Below are positions 18,939 to 27,734 of a DNA stretch of 64,000 nt, piece after piece; within the stretch, counting starts at the first letter, position 1; every line of letters starts with the position of its first letter. The notes under the pieces are model-generated. The model was not told where the DNA came from. It was given only the letters and a program-made list of their open reading frames with translations, and did not search any database. The DNA is from Cohnella sp. OV330 (GTDB lineage: Bacteria; Bacillota; Bacilli; Paenibacillales; Paenibacillaceae): contig NZ_FOKE01000002.1 in assembly GCF_900112065.1 (NCBI RefSeq), positions 368,253 to 432,252 of the forward strand, written 5' to 3'. The translations under genes were made by a program, and so were the position numbers.

Positions 18939-19847
18939 CTAGCCTTTGACCGAGCCGATCATTACGCCCTTCTCGAAGTATTTCTGAATGAACGGGTATA
19001 CGATCAGAATCGGCAGCGTAGATACGATGATGACCCCATACTTGACCTGATCGGCGAACTGCTGCGCATATCCGCCTGCATTCCCCCCGGACCCCGCTCC
19101 TTGCGAGAAGACTTGATTGGAGAGCAGGATATCCCGCAAAACGATCTGCAGCGGCTGCAATTCGTTGGAATGAATATAGATGAGGCCCGTGAAGAAATCG
19201 TTCCAATGCGCGACTAAATAATAAAGCGCAATGACAGATATGACCGCTTTGGACAGCGGCATCGCGATCAACGCGTAAAATTTAAAGTGCGAGCATCCGT
19301 CGATCGAAGCCGACTCGTAGAGCTCCTTGGGAAGCGACGCTTCGAAAAAAGTGCGCGCGATGATCAGATTAAAGACGTTCACCGCGAACGGAACGATAAA
19401 TACCCACATGGAGTTCGTCAAATGCAAATCCTTCATCAGGATATAGGTCGGAATCAGGCCGCCGTTAAAGAACAACGTAAACACGAACAGGAACATCAGG
19501 ATCCGTCTTGCCCGGAATTCGGGCCTGGAGAGCGAATAGGCAGCCGGAAGGGTTAGCAAGAGATTGACCAGCGTGCCGGCGACCGTGTAGATCACCGTGT
19601 TCTTATAGCCCGTCCAGATCCGATTGTCCTTGAAGATCTCATGATAACCGAACGTGCTGATGCCTCGCGGAAACAACGTGACCTTGCCGGTCGATACCAG
19701 CGTCTGATCGCTGACCGAAGCGATGATCACGAAGTAGAGCGGATAAAAGACAATGACGAATATGAGGATGCACAGGACGACGATCGCAACATCAAATGCG
19801 GTCTCCCCGCGGCTTCGTTTTCCCGAACGTATCGTTTGAGCCTGCAC
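18939..19847 (-). CDS. Carbohydrate ABC transporter permease, LplC/YtcP type
   Basis: 302 residues. I use the second GTG (19847), 8 nt after GGGAGG; the GTG at 19856 overlaps that site. Six membrane segments; EAA-type loop YESASIDGCSHFKFYALIAMP (about residues 190-210); the end QKYFEKGVMIGSVKG matches the permease at 9567. A Gly-rich insert (GAGSGGNAGGYAQQ) sits in a late loop. It pairs with the LplB-type permease 19 nt upstream to import sugar bound by the protein at 20884. Confidence 0.93.
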   Translation of the reverse strand: MQAQTIRSGKRSRGETAFDVAIVVLCILIFVIVFYPLYFVIIASVSDQTLVSTGKVTLFPRGISTFGYHEIFKDNRIWTGYKNTVIYTVAGTLVNLLLTLPAAYSLSRPEFRARRILMFLFVFTLFFNGGLIPTYILMKDLHLTNSMWVFIVPFAVNVFNLIIARTFFEASLPKELYESASIDGCSHFKFYALIAMPLSKAVISVIALYYLVAHWNDFFTGLIYIHSNELQPLQIVLRDILLSNQVFSQGAGSGGNAGGYAQQFADQVKYGVIIVSTLPILIVYPFIQKYFEKGVMIGSVKG

Positions 19848-19874
19848 AGGACTCACCTCCCAAGGCGCTTTGCT

Positions 19875-20804
19875 TTACCAGAGACTGATATCGGAATTGC
19901 GCTTCGCAACCCAGTTCATGGCGTAAAGAAAGACGAAATTAATGAATGTATTGAAAAGTCCGATCGCCGCGGAATAGCTGAATTGATTGGAAACGATCCC
20001 GATCTTGTACACGTAGGTCGAGATGACTTCGGATACGGGCAGATTAAGCGAATTCTGCATCAGGAACACCTTTTCGAAGCCCGTGCCTAAGACGTTCCCC
20101 ATGCTCAATATAAACAAAATGACGATCGTCGGAATGAGCGCCGGAACATCGACGTTCACGATCGTTTTCCACTTGTTCGCGCCGTCCATCTTCGCCGCGT
20201 CGTACAAGCTCGGATCTACCGTGGAAAGCGCGGCCAGGTAAATGATGCTGTTCCAGCCGACATGCTGCCAGACGTCGGATAAGACAAATACGGGAATGAA
20301 CGAATGCGTCGATGCAAGCAGGTTCAAATCCGTGTGTCCGATGCTCGATACCAAATGCCCGACGATGCCCGTATTCGGAGACAGCAGCACGTTCAGCAGC
20401 CCGACCATGACCACGATGGAGATAAAATGCGGCATGTAAACGATGGTCTGTAGCAGCTTCTTCCCATTCGCCCACTTGACCTGATTTAAAATAAGCGCCA
20501 GTAGGATTGGAGCGGGAAAACCCAGCACGATCGTCGTCAAGCTGATCAAGAACGTGTTTTTCATTAAATCGCCGAATTGATAGCTATGAATGAACTGCGA
20601 GAAATAGTGCAAACCGCGCCATTCCCCGCCCGTTAAGCCCTTGGAGAAGTCGAAGTCGCGAAAAGCGAGTTGGATGCCGTACATCGGAATGTAGTTGAAA
20701 ATAAAGACGACGGCGATCGCCGGTAATACCATCAACCAGAGCTGATAGTCGCGCCGGAGCTCCGACCAAGCTCTGTTAGCGGGTTTATGCGTCGGTGGGG
20801 ACAT
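19875..20804 (-). CDS. Carbohydrate ABC transporter permease, LplB type
   Basis: About 309 residues. Two adjacent ATGs (20807, 20804) follow AGGAGG; the second has the better spacing. The sequence starts RRDYQLWLMVLPAIAVVFIFNYIPMYGIQLAF, typical of LplB, has six spans and an EAA-type loop YDAAKMDGANKWKTI (about 200-215), and ends AKRNSDISLW. It is separated from the upstream binding-protein gene by a hairpin, which may set the protein ratio. Confidence 0.93.
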   Translation of the reverse strand: MSPPTHKPANRAWSELRRDYQLWLMVLPAIAVVFIFNYIPMYGIQLAFRDFDFSKGLTGGEWRGLHYFSQFIHSYQFGDLMKNTFLISLTTIVLGFPAPILLALILNQVKWANGKKLLQTIVYMPHFISIVVMVGLLNVLLSPNTGIVGHLVSSIGHTDLNLLASTHSFIPVFVLSDVWQHVGWNSIIYLAALSTVDPSLYDAAKMDGANKWKTIVNVDVPALIPTIVILFILSMGNVLGTGFEKVFLMQNSLNLPVSEVISTYVYKIGIVSNQFSYSAAIGLFNTFINFVFLYAMNWVAKRNSDISLW

Positions 20805-20820
20805 CATCGGCCTCCTGAGG

Positions 20821-20861
20821 AAGGAGGATGCCTCTCCACTTTGAAAGTGAAGCATCCTCCC
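20821..20861 (-). terminator. Hairpin between binding-protein and permease genes (partial terminator or mRNA stabiliser)
   Basis: GGAGGATGC / GCATCCTCC stem with an inner CACTTT/AAAGTG pairing, located after the stop of the binding-protein gene and before the permease start. There is no T run, so it more likely stabilises the upstream message and lowers read-through than fully terminates. Similar intercistronic hairpins are known in sugar importer operons. Confidence 0.55.
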
Positions 20862-20883
20862 CGAATGTGGACTTGATCTACAA

Positions 20884-22548
20884 TCAGTTTTTGCTCTTGT
20901 AATCGTCGTAATATTTCTGCATGATGCTCAAGTTGCCGTCCAGGCCGATTTTTTGAATATTCTTTACGTACGAATCCCACTCCTTGTCCACGCCGCCCTT
21001 GGTGACCCATTGCGAAAATTTCGCCATCGCCAGGTTCATCAGGTTCGTGTTCACGAGGCTCATCGCGTTGTTGTCATCCTTGCTGTACTTGATGAACATG
21101 CTCGGCAGTACGTCGTTCTCCTTGTCGATCGCGTTCATGACCGCATCGAGCGGTTCCGTCTGCTTGCCCACGGATTGCATGTCGGTCCCGAGCGTCAATT
21201 GAAGCGAATCCGAAATATACATCGGGCCATTGTCCGCCCAGGAAGAAGTCCACTTCCAAGTGCCCGGATCCATGCTGGCGTCGGTCGGCGGCAGTACCGC
21301 GTAGCTTCCGTTGCCATTGTCCTTGATGTTCGTGCCGAGCGAGCCGAACAGCACCTGCATGCTGACGGTCGGATCGTACAATTGATTGATGAACCGCATG
21401 GCCGCGTCCTTGTTCTTGGTTTTCGCCGACATCTCGATCATGTTTACGCCGTAGTTCAGCGTGTTGAAGTCGTAGTCGTAGGACGCTTGAACGTTCGAAT
21501 CGGCGGACGCTTTAAGCGGCGCCATCGACGCGTACTGCGGCGCCAACGCGTTGCCGAAGCGATCCGTCACTTCCCAGCCCCAGGAAAATCCGACCTTGGC
21601 CTTGTCGCCGCTGCCGCGGGCGACCGATTGGAACTTGGAGTAGTCCTGCGTGAAAGTCTCCGGATTGATCAGGCCGGCCGCCCAGCACTTGCTCAGGAAT
21701 TCGACGAGCTGCTTGTAACGGTCGTCGACGAAGTAGTTCTTGATCTTGCCGTCCTCGGCGAAATAGCCTTGCCCGCTGCCGTCCGTGAGCGTAATGCCCA
21801 AGCTGCCGAGCAGCACCTGCGGTTGGAAGAAGCCGAAGCCCGTCGTACCGACCGGAGCGAAGTCCATCGGAATCTCGTCGTTCGCGTCTCCGTCGCCGTT
21901 GGCGTCCTTCTCTTTGAAGGCGACGAGTACGTTGTACAACTCGTCCCAGTTCGTCGGCATCTGGAGTCCGAGGTCATCGAGCCACTTCTGGTTGATATAT
22001 TGCCTTGAAACCGTCGAAGGCCAGAATCTTTGATATTTAGGGAGACCGTAAATTTTGCCGTCCGTCTGCGTGGCAATGACCTTCGTCTCCGGCTTTTCAT
22101 CGAACATCGTCTGGACGTTCGGTCCATCCTTGGCGATGAGCTCGGTCAGGTCCTGGAACAAGCCTGGAAACTGCGCGAAGTCCGCATCCGTGATCGCGTT
22201 CGGTCCGACGATCAGGTCCGGAACGTCGCCGCCCGCGAGCAGCGCTCCCTTCTTCTGATCCCAATCCGCGGAGATCTCCTGCCACTCGATCTTGACGCCC
22301 GCACGCTCCTCCGCCTTCTTTAGCCAATCCATCTTCGCCAATTCTTGCGTGAGCGGGTGTTTGACGATAAGTCCCTTCAGCTTCACCGTCTCTGCCGGGA
22401 CGCTGCTTCCGGAAGCGGCCGGACTTGCGCTCGAGCCTGCGGATGCGGGGTCCGCGGAAGCGTTGTTCTCCTTGCTGTTGCCGCTGCACCCTGCAAGCGA
22501 CGCCGCGACCAAGCCGATCGTCAATAATGCCGGTATTGCCTTTCTCAT
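20884..22548 (-). CDS. Sugar ABC transporter substrate-binding lipoprotein
   Basis: 554 residues, start ATG after AAAAGGGAGGATTTCTA. Signal ends SLAGC, giving Cys21, then a Ser/Ala-rich linker to about residue 50. The family-1 solute-binding fold contains ALLAGGDVPDLIVGPNA, QTDGKIYGLPKYQ and an acidic DANGDGDANDE loop that resembles a calcium-binding DxDxDG site. A DxNGNGKPDE loop occurs at the same place in the paralogue at 17295. It is the first gene of this operon and has its own promoter region with a cre-like site. Confidence 0.92.
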   Translation of the reverse strand: MRKAIPALLTIGLVAASLAGCSGNSKENNASADPASAGSSASPAASGSSVPAETVKLKGLIVKHPLTQELAKMDWLKKAEERAGVKIEWQEISADWDQKKGALLAGGDVPDLIVGPNAITDADFAQFPGLFQDLTELIAKDGPNVQTMFDEKPETKVIATQTDGKIYGLPKYQRFWPSTVSRQYINQKWLDDLGLQMPTNWDELYNVLVAFKEKDANGDGDANDEIPMDFAPVGTTGFGFFQPQVLLGSLGITLTDGSGQGYFAEDGKIKNYFVDDRYKQLVEFLSKCWAAGLINPETFTQDYSKFQSVARGSGDKAKVGFSWGWEVTDRFGNALAPQYASMAPLKASADSNVQASYDYDFNTLNYGVNMIEMSAKTKNKDAAMRFINQLYDPTVSMQVLFGSLGTNIKDNGNGSYAVLPPTDASMDPGTWKWTSSWADNGPMYISDSLQLTLGTDMQSVGKQTEPLDAVMNAIDKENDVLPSMFIKYSKDDNNAMSLVNTNLMNLAMAKFSQWVTKGGVDKEWDSYVKNIQKIGLDGNLSIMQKYYDDYKSKN

Positions 22549-22727
22549 TAGAAATCCTCCCTTTTCAAGCGTGATCAGATCAGAGACAAGGATCGTCGAC
22601 ACCGATGCAGCATTTGTTCTTGATGCGTAAGACGATGACCGCGACCCTGCATTTGCGATCCCATATCCACCATATCCGCTCTAGGGAGGGGCCGTATAGA
22701 AACAGTTTTTGATCCATAAACAATATT

Positions 22728-22741
22728 TGAAAACGCTGTCT
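22728..22741. promoter_or_regulatory. Catabolite-responsive element (cre) candidate
   Basis: TGAAAACGCTGTCT matches the CcpA consensus TGWAANCGNTNWCA at all but the last position. It lies about 180 bp upstream of the binding-protein start at 22548. Carbon catabolite control would suit a sugar import operon. Confidence 0.5.
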
Positions 22742-22832
22742 TGGTTGCGCTTTCAGACTTCTGGTTGATGCGATTTTCAATTTCTGCACATCTTCAAATT
22801 TGGGAAATGCGTTTCTAAAACGGGAAACAGTG

Positions 22833-22862
22833 AAAAAGGCCCGCCGAGGTAGGCAGGCCTTG
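22833..22862 (-). terminator. Terminator of the DUF2264 gene
   Basis: AAGGCCTGCC / GGCGGGCCTT stem (one mismatch) followed by TTTTTCAC on the minus strand, 27 nt after the DUF2264 stop. The rest of the 340-bp gap 22549-22888 holds only the upstream region of the binding-protein gene. Confidence 0.8.
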
Positions 22863-22888
22863 TTTAGCTTTTCACTATTGAAATGGCA

Positions 22889-24028
22889 TTAGAGCGCCTT
22901 GTCGATCGGAAACGGCACGCCGGCCCATGCCTTCTTCGAGGTCCAATCGGCTTGCCCCTGCCAGAACGAATGCGCCGGATCCAAGCCAAGCGGGAGGAAC
23001 GCCGTCGCGCATAGATACAAGCTGCCTGTAGAAACGTACCCTTCCCCGATCTCCTCCTGATCTCCGCAGAAGCCGACCCGCAGCCAGCCGTCCCGGTCGA
23101 ATGTCCCAGGTGCCTCGATCATGCGACGAATAACGGCAGTCAGGGCGCATCGGACCTGATTCGGAGCAACCTCTTCGGGAAGCCAGCCTTGAAGGGCAGC
23201 CTGCGACAGCAATTGAAACGCGCCGAATCGGTATGCAAGCGATCGGCCGATCGGCGGAAACGTGCCTTCGGGGGAAATGAGCCGCTCTTGCTGCGCCGCA
23301 TGCCGAGCCGATCGGCGGATGACGTCCGCGTATAAGCTTTCCCATTCCGGATACTGCGGTCCAACCGTCCGCAAAATATCAACCAACATAGGTTGAATCA
23401 CGAAGGAGTTATAATAATCCCAATGGAATGCCGGACCGTCTCCGTAAACCCCGTCTCCTAAATACCATTCCTCATGTTTCTTTAACGCAAAATCGATGCG
23501 CATGGGATCCCAATCTTCGCCGAGCAAATACAATGCGGTTTCAGTCATCGCCGCGAACAACAGCCAATTGTTATAGCCTGGTTTTCTCGATCGCGTCGCT
23601 TTTAAGCCGTTGATGACATTTTGTTTCACTTTCGCGTCAAGCTTGCTCATTAGCTCTCTCGGAGCCCGAACGAGAGCATGGGACAAAAAGGCGGCATCGA
23701 CGATTGGCTGAAAACCATCCGAAAAGTTCATAAAATCCGGCGAAGAGAAATCCGTAGCCGCGTCGATCGCTTCTCTAGCCATCTTTGCCATCGCGCCCCG
23801 AACCCGCTCCTCCTCACCGGTTAATCCGTCCAGTTCCAACCAAGGGGCCATGCCGGCCAGCAATCGTCCGAGCGCTTCTAAGTAAGTATATGCTTCCCGG
23901 TCGGCCCCCTTTTTCTGGACAGGCATCCGCTCCTTGAGCTTGCGTTCGGCCAACGCCTCCAAGACCGGCTTGCCTATTCGCAGCATCCATTGCAGCCATC
24001 GCTGTCGGTCCGCTGAATCGTAATCCAT
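22889..24028 (-). CDS. DUF2264 domain-containing protein
   Basis: 379 residues, start ATG after GGGGAGGCG. There is no signal peptide, so it is cytoplasmic. DUF2264 signatures: WLELDG near residue 75, FSDGFQPIVDAAFLSHALVRAP (about 115-135), YNNWLLFAAMTETALYL and DGPAFHWDYYNSFVIQPMLVDIL (about 215-240), and ISPEGTFPPIGRSLAYRFGAFQLLSQAAL (about 280-305). The family is common in sugar-utilisation loci; it looks like an (alpha/alpha) barrel similar to unsaturated glucuronyl hydrolases, but I know of no firm activity. It is next to the second importer but has its own terminator. Confidence 0.85.
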   Translation of the reverse strand: MDYDSADRQRWLQWMLRIGKPVLEALAERKLKERMPVQKKGADREAYTYLEALGRLLAGMAPWLELDGLTGEEERVRGAMAKMAREAIDAATDFSSPDFMNFSDGFQPIVDAAFLSHALVRAPRELMSKLDAKVKQNVINGLKATRSRKPGYNNWLLFAAMTETALYLLGEDWDPMRIDFALKKHEEWYLGDGVYGDGPAFHWDYYNSFVIQPMLVDILRTVGPQYPEWESLYADVIRRSARHAAQQERLISPEGTFPPIGRSLAYRFGAFQLLSQAALQGWLPEEVAPNQVRCALTAVIRRMIEAPGTFDRDGWLRVGFCGDQEEIGEGYVSTGSLYLCATAFLPLGLDPAHSFWQGQADWTSKKAWAGVPFPIDKAL

Positions 24029-24092
24029 AGAAGACGCCTCCCCGTGTATCGTTTTTTGTATTCTATAATGTCCATGAAAAAGGCACAAACGG

Positions 24093-24133
24093 AAAATGGC
24101 CATCTCCGCCCATCGGACGGAAATGACCATTTT
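24093..24133 (-). terminator. Terminator-like hairpin downstream of rarD
   Basis: 16-bp inverted repeat with two mismatches (arms 24093-24108 and 24118-24133, AAAATGG...CCATTTT ends) located 25 nt after the rarD stop. The following minus-strand sequence is moderately T-rich. Confidence 0.65.
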
Positions 24134-24157
24134 GACGGTGCCGGAGCGCCTTTGCCG

Positions 24158-25036
24158 TCAGCTCGCCTTCGCGAGCCTCGCGCCGCGAACCGAAGCCGCA
24201 GCGTATACGACGAGCGCCGTCCAGATGAACGCGAAGCCGACGAGCAGCACCGGCGAGACCGATTCCTTGAACGCGAATACGCTCAGCAGCAGCATGATCG
24301 TCGGCCCGATGTATTGGACGAAGCCGAGCGTGGACAGCGACATCCGGGCGGCCGCCCGCGCAAAGAAGAGCAGCGGCAGCGCCGTCACCACGCCGGACAG
24401 AAGCAGTTCGACGAACGTGGACGCGGGCAGCGTCCATGCCGTCGTCTTGCCCGCGGCGGCCAAGTAGATCCAATAACCGAGCGCGACGGGCAGGACGACG
24501 GCCGTCTCCGACAGCAAGCCGATTGAAGCGTCTTGCCGGATCTTCTTCTTCGCGAAGCCGTACAGCCCGAACGACGCGGCCAGCGAGATCGCGATCCACG
24601 GAAATCGCCCGTAGTCGACGGCGATGATCAGCACCGCGGCGCCGGCGATGGCAATCGCGAGCCATTGTCCGCGGTTCGGCTTTTCGCGAAGGAAGACGAC
24701 CGCCAGCAATACGTTCAGGAGCGGGTTCAAATAATAGCCGAGACTGGTCTCGACGACATGGCCGTTGTTGACCGCCCAGATGAAGATGAGCCAGTTGGCG
24801 GCGATCAGCAGTCCGCTGGCGGCGAGCGGCAGCAGGAGCGCGCGGCTGGCCGCAATCCGCTTCATGTCGCCCCAGCGACGCTGGAAGGCGACGAGAATGC
24901 CCATGAAGACGAACGACCAGACCACCCGATGCGACAAAATCTCGCCTGCCGGCACCTCGTTGAACAGCTTCCAATAAAGCGGGAGAATCCCCCACATGAT
25001 ATACGCGATTACCGCGTTGACCAACCCGTTGTTCAT
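24158..25036 (-). CDS. rarD: EamA-family transporter RarD
   Basis: 292 residues, start ATG (MNNGLVNAVIAYIMWGILPLYWK) after GAGGAATTGG. About ten membrane spans arranged as two EamA repeats. RarD hallmarks include PLYWKLF near residue 18, EILSHRVVWSF near residue 32 and YYLNPLLNVLLAVVFLREKP (about 98-118). RarD proteins are drug/metabolite-superfamily exporters, with E. coli RarD linked to chloramphenicol sensitivity; substrate unknown. It stands alone with a hairpin after it. Confidence 0.93.
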   Translation of the reverse strand: MNNGLVNAVIAYIMWGILPLYWKLFNEVPAGEILSHRVVWSFVFMGILVAFQRRWGDMKRIAASRALLLPLAASGLLIAANWLIFIWAVNNGHVVETSLGYYLNPLLNVLLAVVFLREKPNRGQWLAIAIAGAAVLIIAVDYGRFPWIAISLAASFGLYGFAKKKIRQDASIGLLSETAVVLPVALGYWIYLAAAGKTTAWTLPASTFVELLLSGVVTALPLLFFARAAARMSLSTLGFVQYIGPTIMLLLSVFAFKESVSPVLLVGFAFIWTALVVYAAASVRGARLAKAS

Positions 25037-25177
25037 AACCAATTCCTCGCTTCTCGCTCCGATGTCTGAACGGATTATACGCCTCGAGCCGCGAGTAGGC
25101 AAAGGAAATAATTGGGTTGTGGGCGGCAATCAGCAGGCTAACTCGGCCGCATGCCCGACGCTTTGATCCCCCTTGCG

Positions 25178-27580
25178 CTACAGCTTCCGGACGGCTTCGG
25201 GCGGGATCATGCCTTCGATCAGCACTTCCTTGGTGCGGATGACGTCGAGAAGCGCCTGCCACTCCTTGGCCGACAGCTGGTCGTGTTCGACCGCGAGCTG
25301 ATTGGAAGACGGCTTCGCTTCTTTCTTTTCTTTTTTCTCTTTTTTCTTCTTGCCTCCGGCCCTGCGTTCTTCCTTCCCGTCCGATTCGTCGGACGGGGAT
25401 TTGGACTGCTCGCGGACGGCCAGATCGATCGTCTCCCCCTTGTCGCCCCCGATCATCCCGTCCAGCAGGAAGTAGCGCATGCCCTGCGCTGTGTACAGGG
25501 CCGACAGATTCTCCGGATCGATATAAGACAGATCGACGATGACGGTAGCCGCCGCATCGAACGCCTTGCCCTTCGGATTGAGCGCGTCCTCGTCCTGGGC
25601 CGTCACCGACAAAAAGTCGGACGGCTTGTGCCCTTGCACATGATGCATCTCGGCGCTCTCCGCGCGGATCTTGTTGTCGCCGGTGCCGCTCGCGACCTGG
25701 CTTCTGTCGGCGTCCTTCACCGGACTCATCCGCGACGGATACATGCCCTTCACTTCATCGTGCTTGCCGTTCAGCTCGTCCAGGTTCGCCTGCGAGATAT
25801 TGCGGCGCGAGTAGCGGGGAACCAATTGGCCCAGCTTGTCGAGGACGAACTCGCCTTCCTCGCCCGGCAGTACGACCAGCGTCTGATTCGCGTTTTTGGG
25901 CGACGCTTTCTTTTTGATGTCCCGGCGGTTCAGCGTTCGCTCGCGCGCCTTGCGCTCCAGCTCAAGCCGCTCCCCTTCCTCCTCCGGCCGGTCTAGCTCG
26001 CCGGTCCAGCTTTCTTCTTCCTCTTTTTCAAAAGGACGATATTCGTACTCCGCGCGTTCCTTTTGATTTTTGAACGCTAAAGCCGCTTCCTGGAACAGTT
26101 TGTTCAGCTTGCGGAACGCCGCAAACGTCTCCTTCGACTTCGGATCCTGGTCGCGCTCCTTCAAATAAACCGCGATCGCCTTGTCGAACCCGAAGGCGGA
26201 CAGCCCTTCGAGCGTCTGAAGCGATTCGAGCTTGTCCTGCAAAAACTTGGCGTCGACCTTTGCGACACGCTTCTCTTTCTCGTCGTCCTGCCTGCGCTTT
26301 TCCTTGTCCTCCTGTCGCTTCGACGCGGCTTCGTCGCGCCGCTCCTTGACGAGCTTGGAGGTATGCTCGCCGGTCCCGGCCGTGTCGCCATAGACGAGCA
26401 TCTCGTGAATCGTCTCGTCGATGGCGTCGTCCGACAGATCGTCGGCCGTTCGTTTGCGAAGCTTCAGGATCGCCTGCTTCTTCTTGTCCTCGTCGATCGG
26501 TTTGCCGTTGTGCCGGATCAGCAGCATCGATTCGAACAAGCAGTCGCCCGTCTTGCTCGTCTTCAGCCACCTGCGCTGTCGGCCGACCTCCATCCCGTCC
26601 GTAACGCCGTCTACCACCTCATAGTGGTTGCCCAGATGCACCAACGCCAGTTCGCCGACGGGAGCGTGATTGGATCCGACCTGATTGACGCGGTGGAATC
26701 GCCCCTGGACAACGACGTACACCTGCGCCCTGACCTTAAGATGGTCGGCGAGCACTTCGGCTTCCGCTTCTCCCGCCCAGGTGCCCATCTTTTTCATGTC
26801 TTCGCGATAATTGCTGCGTTCGTCGGGACCGACGTTCAGGTCCAGATGGTCGGGCGCCTGCTGCGGCGCCGATCCGAAATCCGAGCCGGCGTCCGATTCG
26901 GATCTCGAACCGGGGCTCCGGCCTTCGGCTTTAGCAAGCTCCCGCGAAAGCGTGATGACGACATCCTTGTACGCCTGCACGGACGGATGCGCCGTATTTT
27001 GTTCGACGAACTTCCGCGCGGACGCCAGCTTGGCGCCAATCTCCTTCATCGTTTCGCGGTCGGACTCTACAAGCTCCTCGGGCTTCTTCTTCTGCAGCTC
27101 GGCGATCCGGCCTCCCAGCTCGAACAGTTCCTCCAGATTGCCCTCGCCTTCAAGCTCGTCCTCGCCCCATTCCTGCTGAATGCGCCGGAGAAGCTCGGCG
27201 TTGCCTTCGAGGGTCATCTCCAAAGTCAGGGAATGACGCTCGAGCGCGCTCAGGTTCTCGGTATCGACCACGTCTCCCGCCGCATCCGTCTCCTGCGCTT
27301 CTCGATAAACCGAGTCCTTGACGATGCGCATTCGCTGAATCGGGGGATCCGACGCCGCCGGGATCGCGCCCCGGGTGCGAAGCATCTGCATGACGGCCCG
27401 ATTGCCGCCGCTTCGCTGGAGCTTCAGCAGGGCTTGCGCCTGCGATCCTAAGGAGGCGGCCCCGGGCGGCGCGGACGACGCGGCGGTCTGCGAAGCTACC
27501 CTGTCCCGAGAGGCTTCTAAGGCTTGAGCCGGACGCGACGCCTCTTGCCGGCGCTGCTGCGGCATAGCCGTGCGTTTCAA
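25178..27580 (-). CDS. Injection-system-effector-like protein with LQRxxGNRAV motif and a permuted OTU-like protease domain
   Basis: 800 residues, start TTG seven nt after GGGAGGG. N-terminus: Ala/Gln/Arg-rich and disordered, then LQRSGGNRAVMQML (54-67), the short motif typical of DUF4157-type proteins tied to extracellular contractile injection systems, then PPIQRM. A helical acidic part (about 100-230) follows. Residues about 265-325 resemble the second half of an OTU cysteine protease: TWAGEAEAEVLADHL, then VYVVVQGRFHRV, then VHLGNHYEVV with His319. Only after this comes TGDCLFESM with Asp346/Cys347, the usual first OTU motif, so the order appears circularly permuted. A long charged coiled coil (about 400-560), a mixed domain (about 570-730) and a Lys/Glu-rich stretch (about 735-760) complete it. 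No injection-system genes are visible nearby. Function is inferred from motifs only. Confidence 0.6.
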   Translation of the reverse strand: MKRTAMPQQRRQEASRPAQALEASRDRVASQTAASSAPPGAASLGSQAQALLKLQRSGGNRAVMQMLRTRGAIPAASDPPIQRMRIVKDSVYREAQETDAAGDVVDTENLSALERHSLTLEMTLEGNAELLRRIQQEWGEDELEGEGNLEELFELGGRIAELQKKKPEELVESDRETMKEIGAKLASARKFVEQNTAHPSVQAYKDVVITLSRELAKAEGRSPGSRSESDAGSDFGSAPQQAPDHLDLNVGPDERSNYREDMKKMGTWAGEAEAEVLADHLKVRAQVYVVVQGRFHRVNQVGSNHAPVGELALVHLGNHYEVVDGVTDGMEVGRQRRWLKTSKTGDCLFESMLLIRHNGKPIDEDKKKQAILKLRKRTADDLSDDAIDETIHEMLVYGDTAGTGEHTSKLVKERRDEAASKRQEDKEKRRQDDEKEKRVAKVDAKFLQDKLESLQTLEGLSAFGFDKAIAVYLKERDQDPKSKETFAAFRKLNKLFQEAALAFKNQKERAEYEYRPFEKEEEESWTGELDRPEEEGERLELERKARERTLNRRDIKKKASPKNANQTLVVLPGEEGEFVLDKLGQLVPRYSRRNISQANLDELNGKHDEVKGMYPSRMSPVKDADRSQVASGTGDNKIRAESAEMHHVQGHKPSDFLSVTAQDEDALNPKGKAFDAAATVIVDLSYIDPENLSALYTAQGMRYFLLDGMIGGDKGETIDLAVREQSKSPSDESDGKEERRAGGKKKKEKKEKKEAKPSSNQLAVEHDQLSAKEWQALLDVIRTKEVLIEGMIPPEAVRKL

Positions 27581-27674
27581 TCAATTCCCTCCCTTTCCCT
27601 GTTCTTGCCTATTAATTCGGCATTTCATGCGACGAACCTTCCGACTCTCCGGCAAAATCGTCGACTTAAAAACA

Positions 27675-27700
27675 AAAAAAGAGCGGATTCCCGCTCTTTT
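27675..27700 (-). terminator. Terminator of the DUF5107/TPR gene
   Basis: Minus-strand AAAAGAGCGG-GAAT-CCGCTCTTTT stem-loop followed by a T run (TTTTTTTG). Confidence 0.85.
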
Positions 27701-27734
27701 CCCATCCCGACTCATCCCATTTCAACTCAAAACA

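Noticed and set aside
26363..27451. 362-codon plus-strand frame opposite the effector-like gene
   Set aside because: No ribosome site and no recognisable protein; mirrors the codon bias of the real gene.
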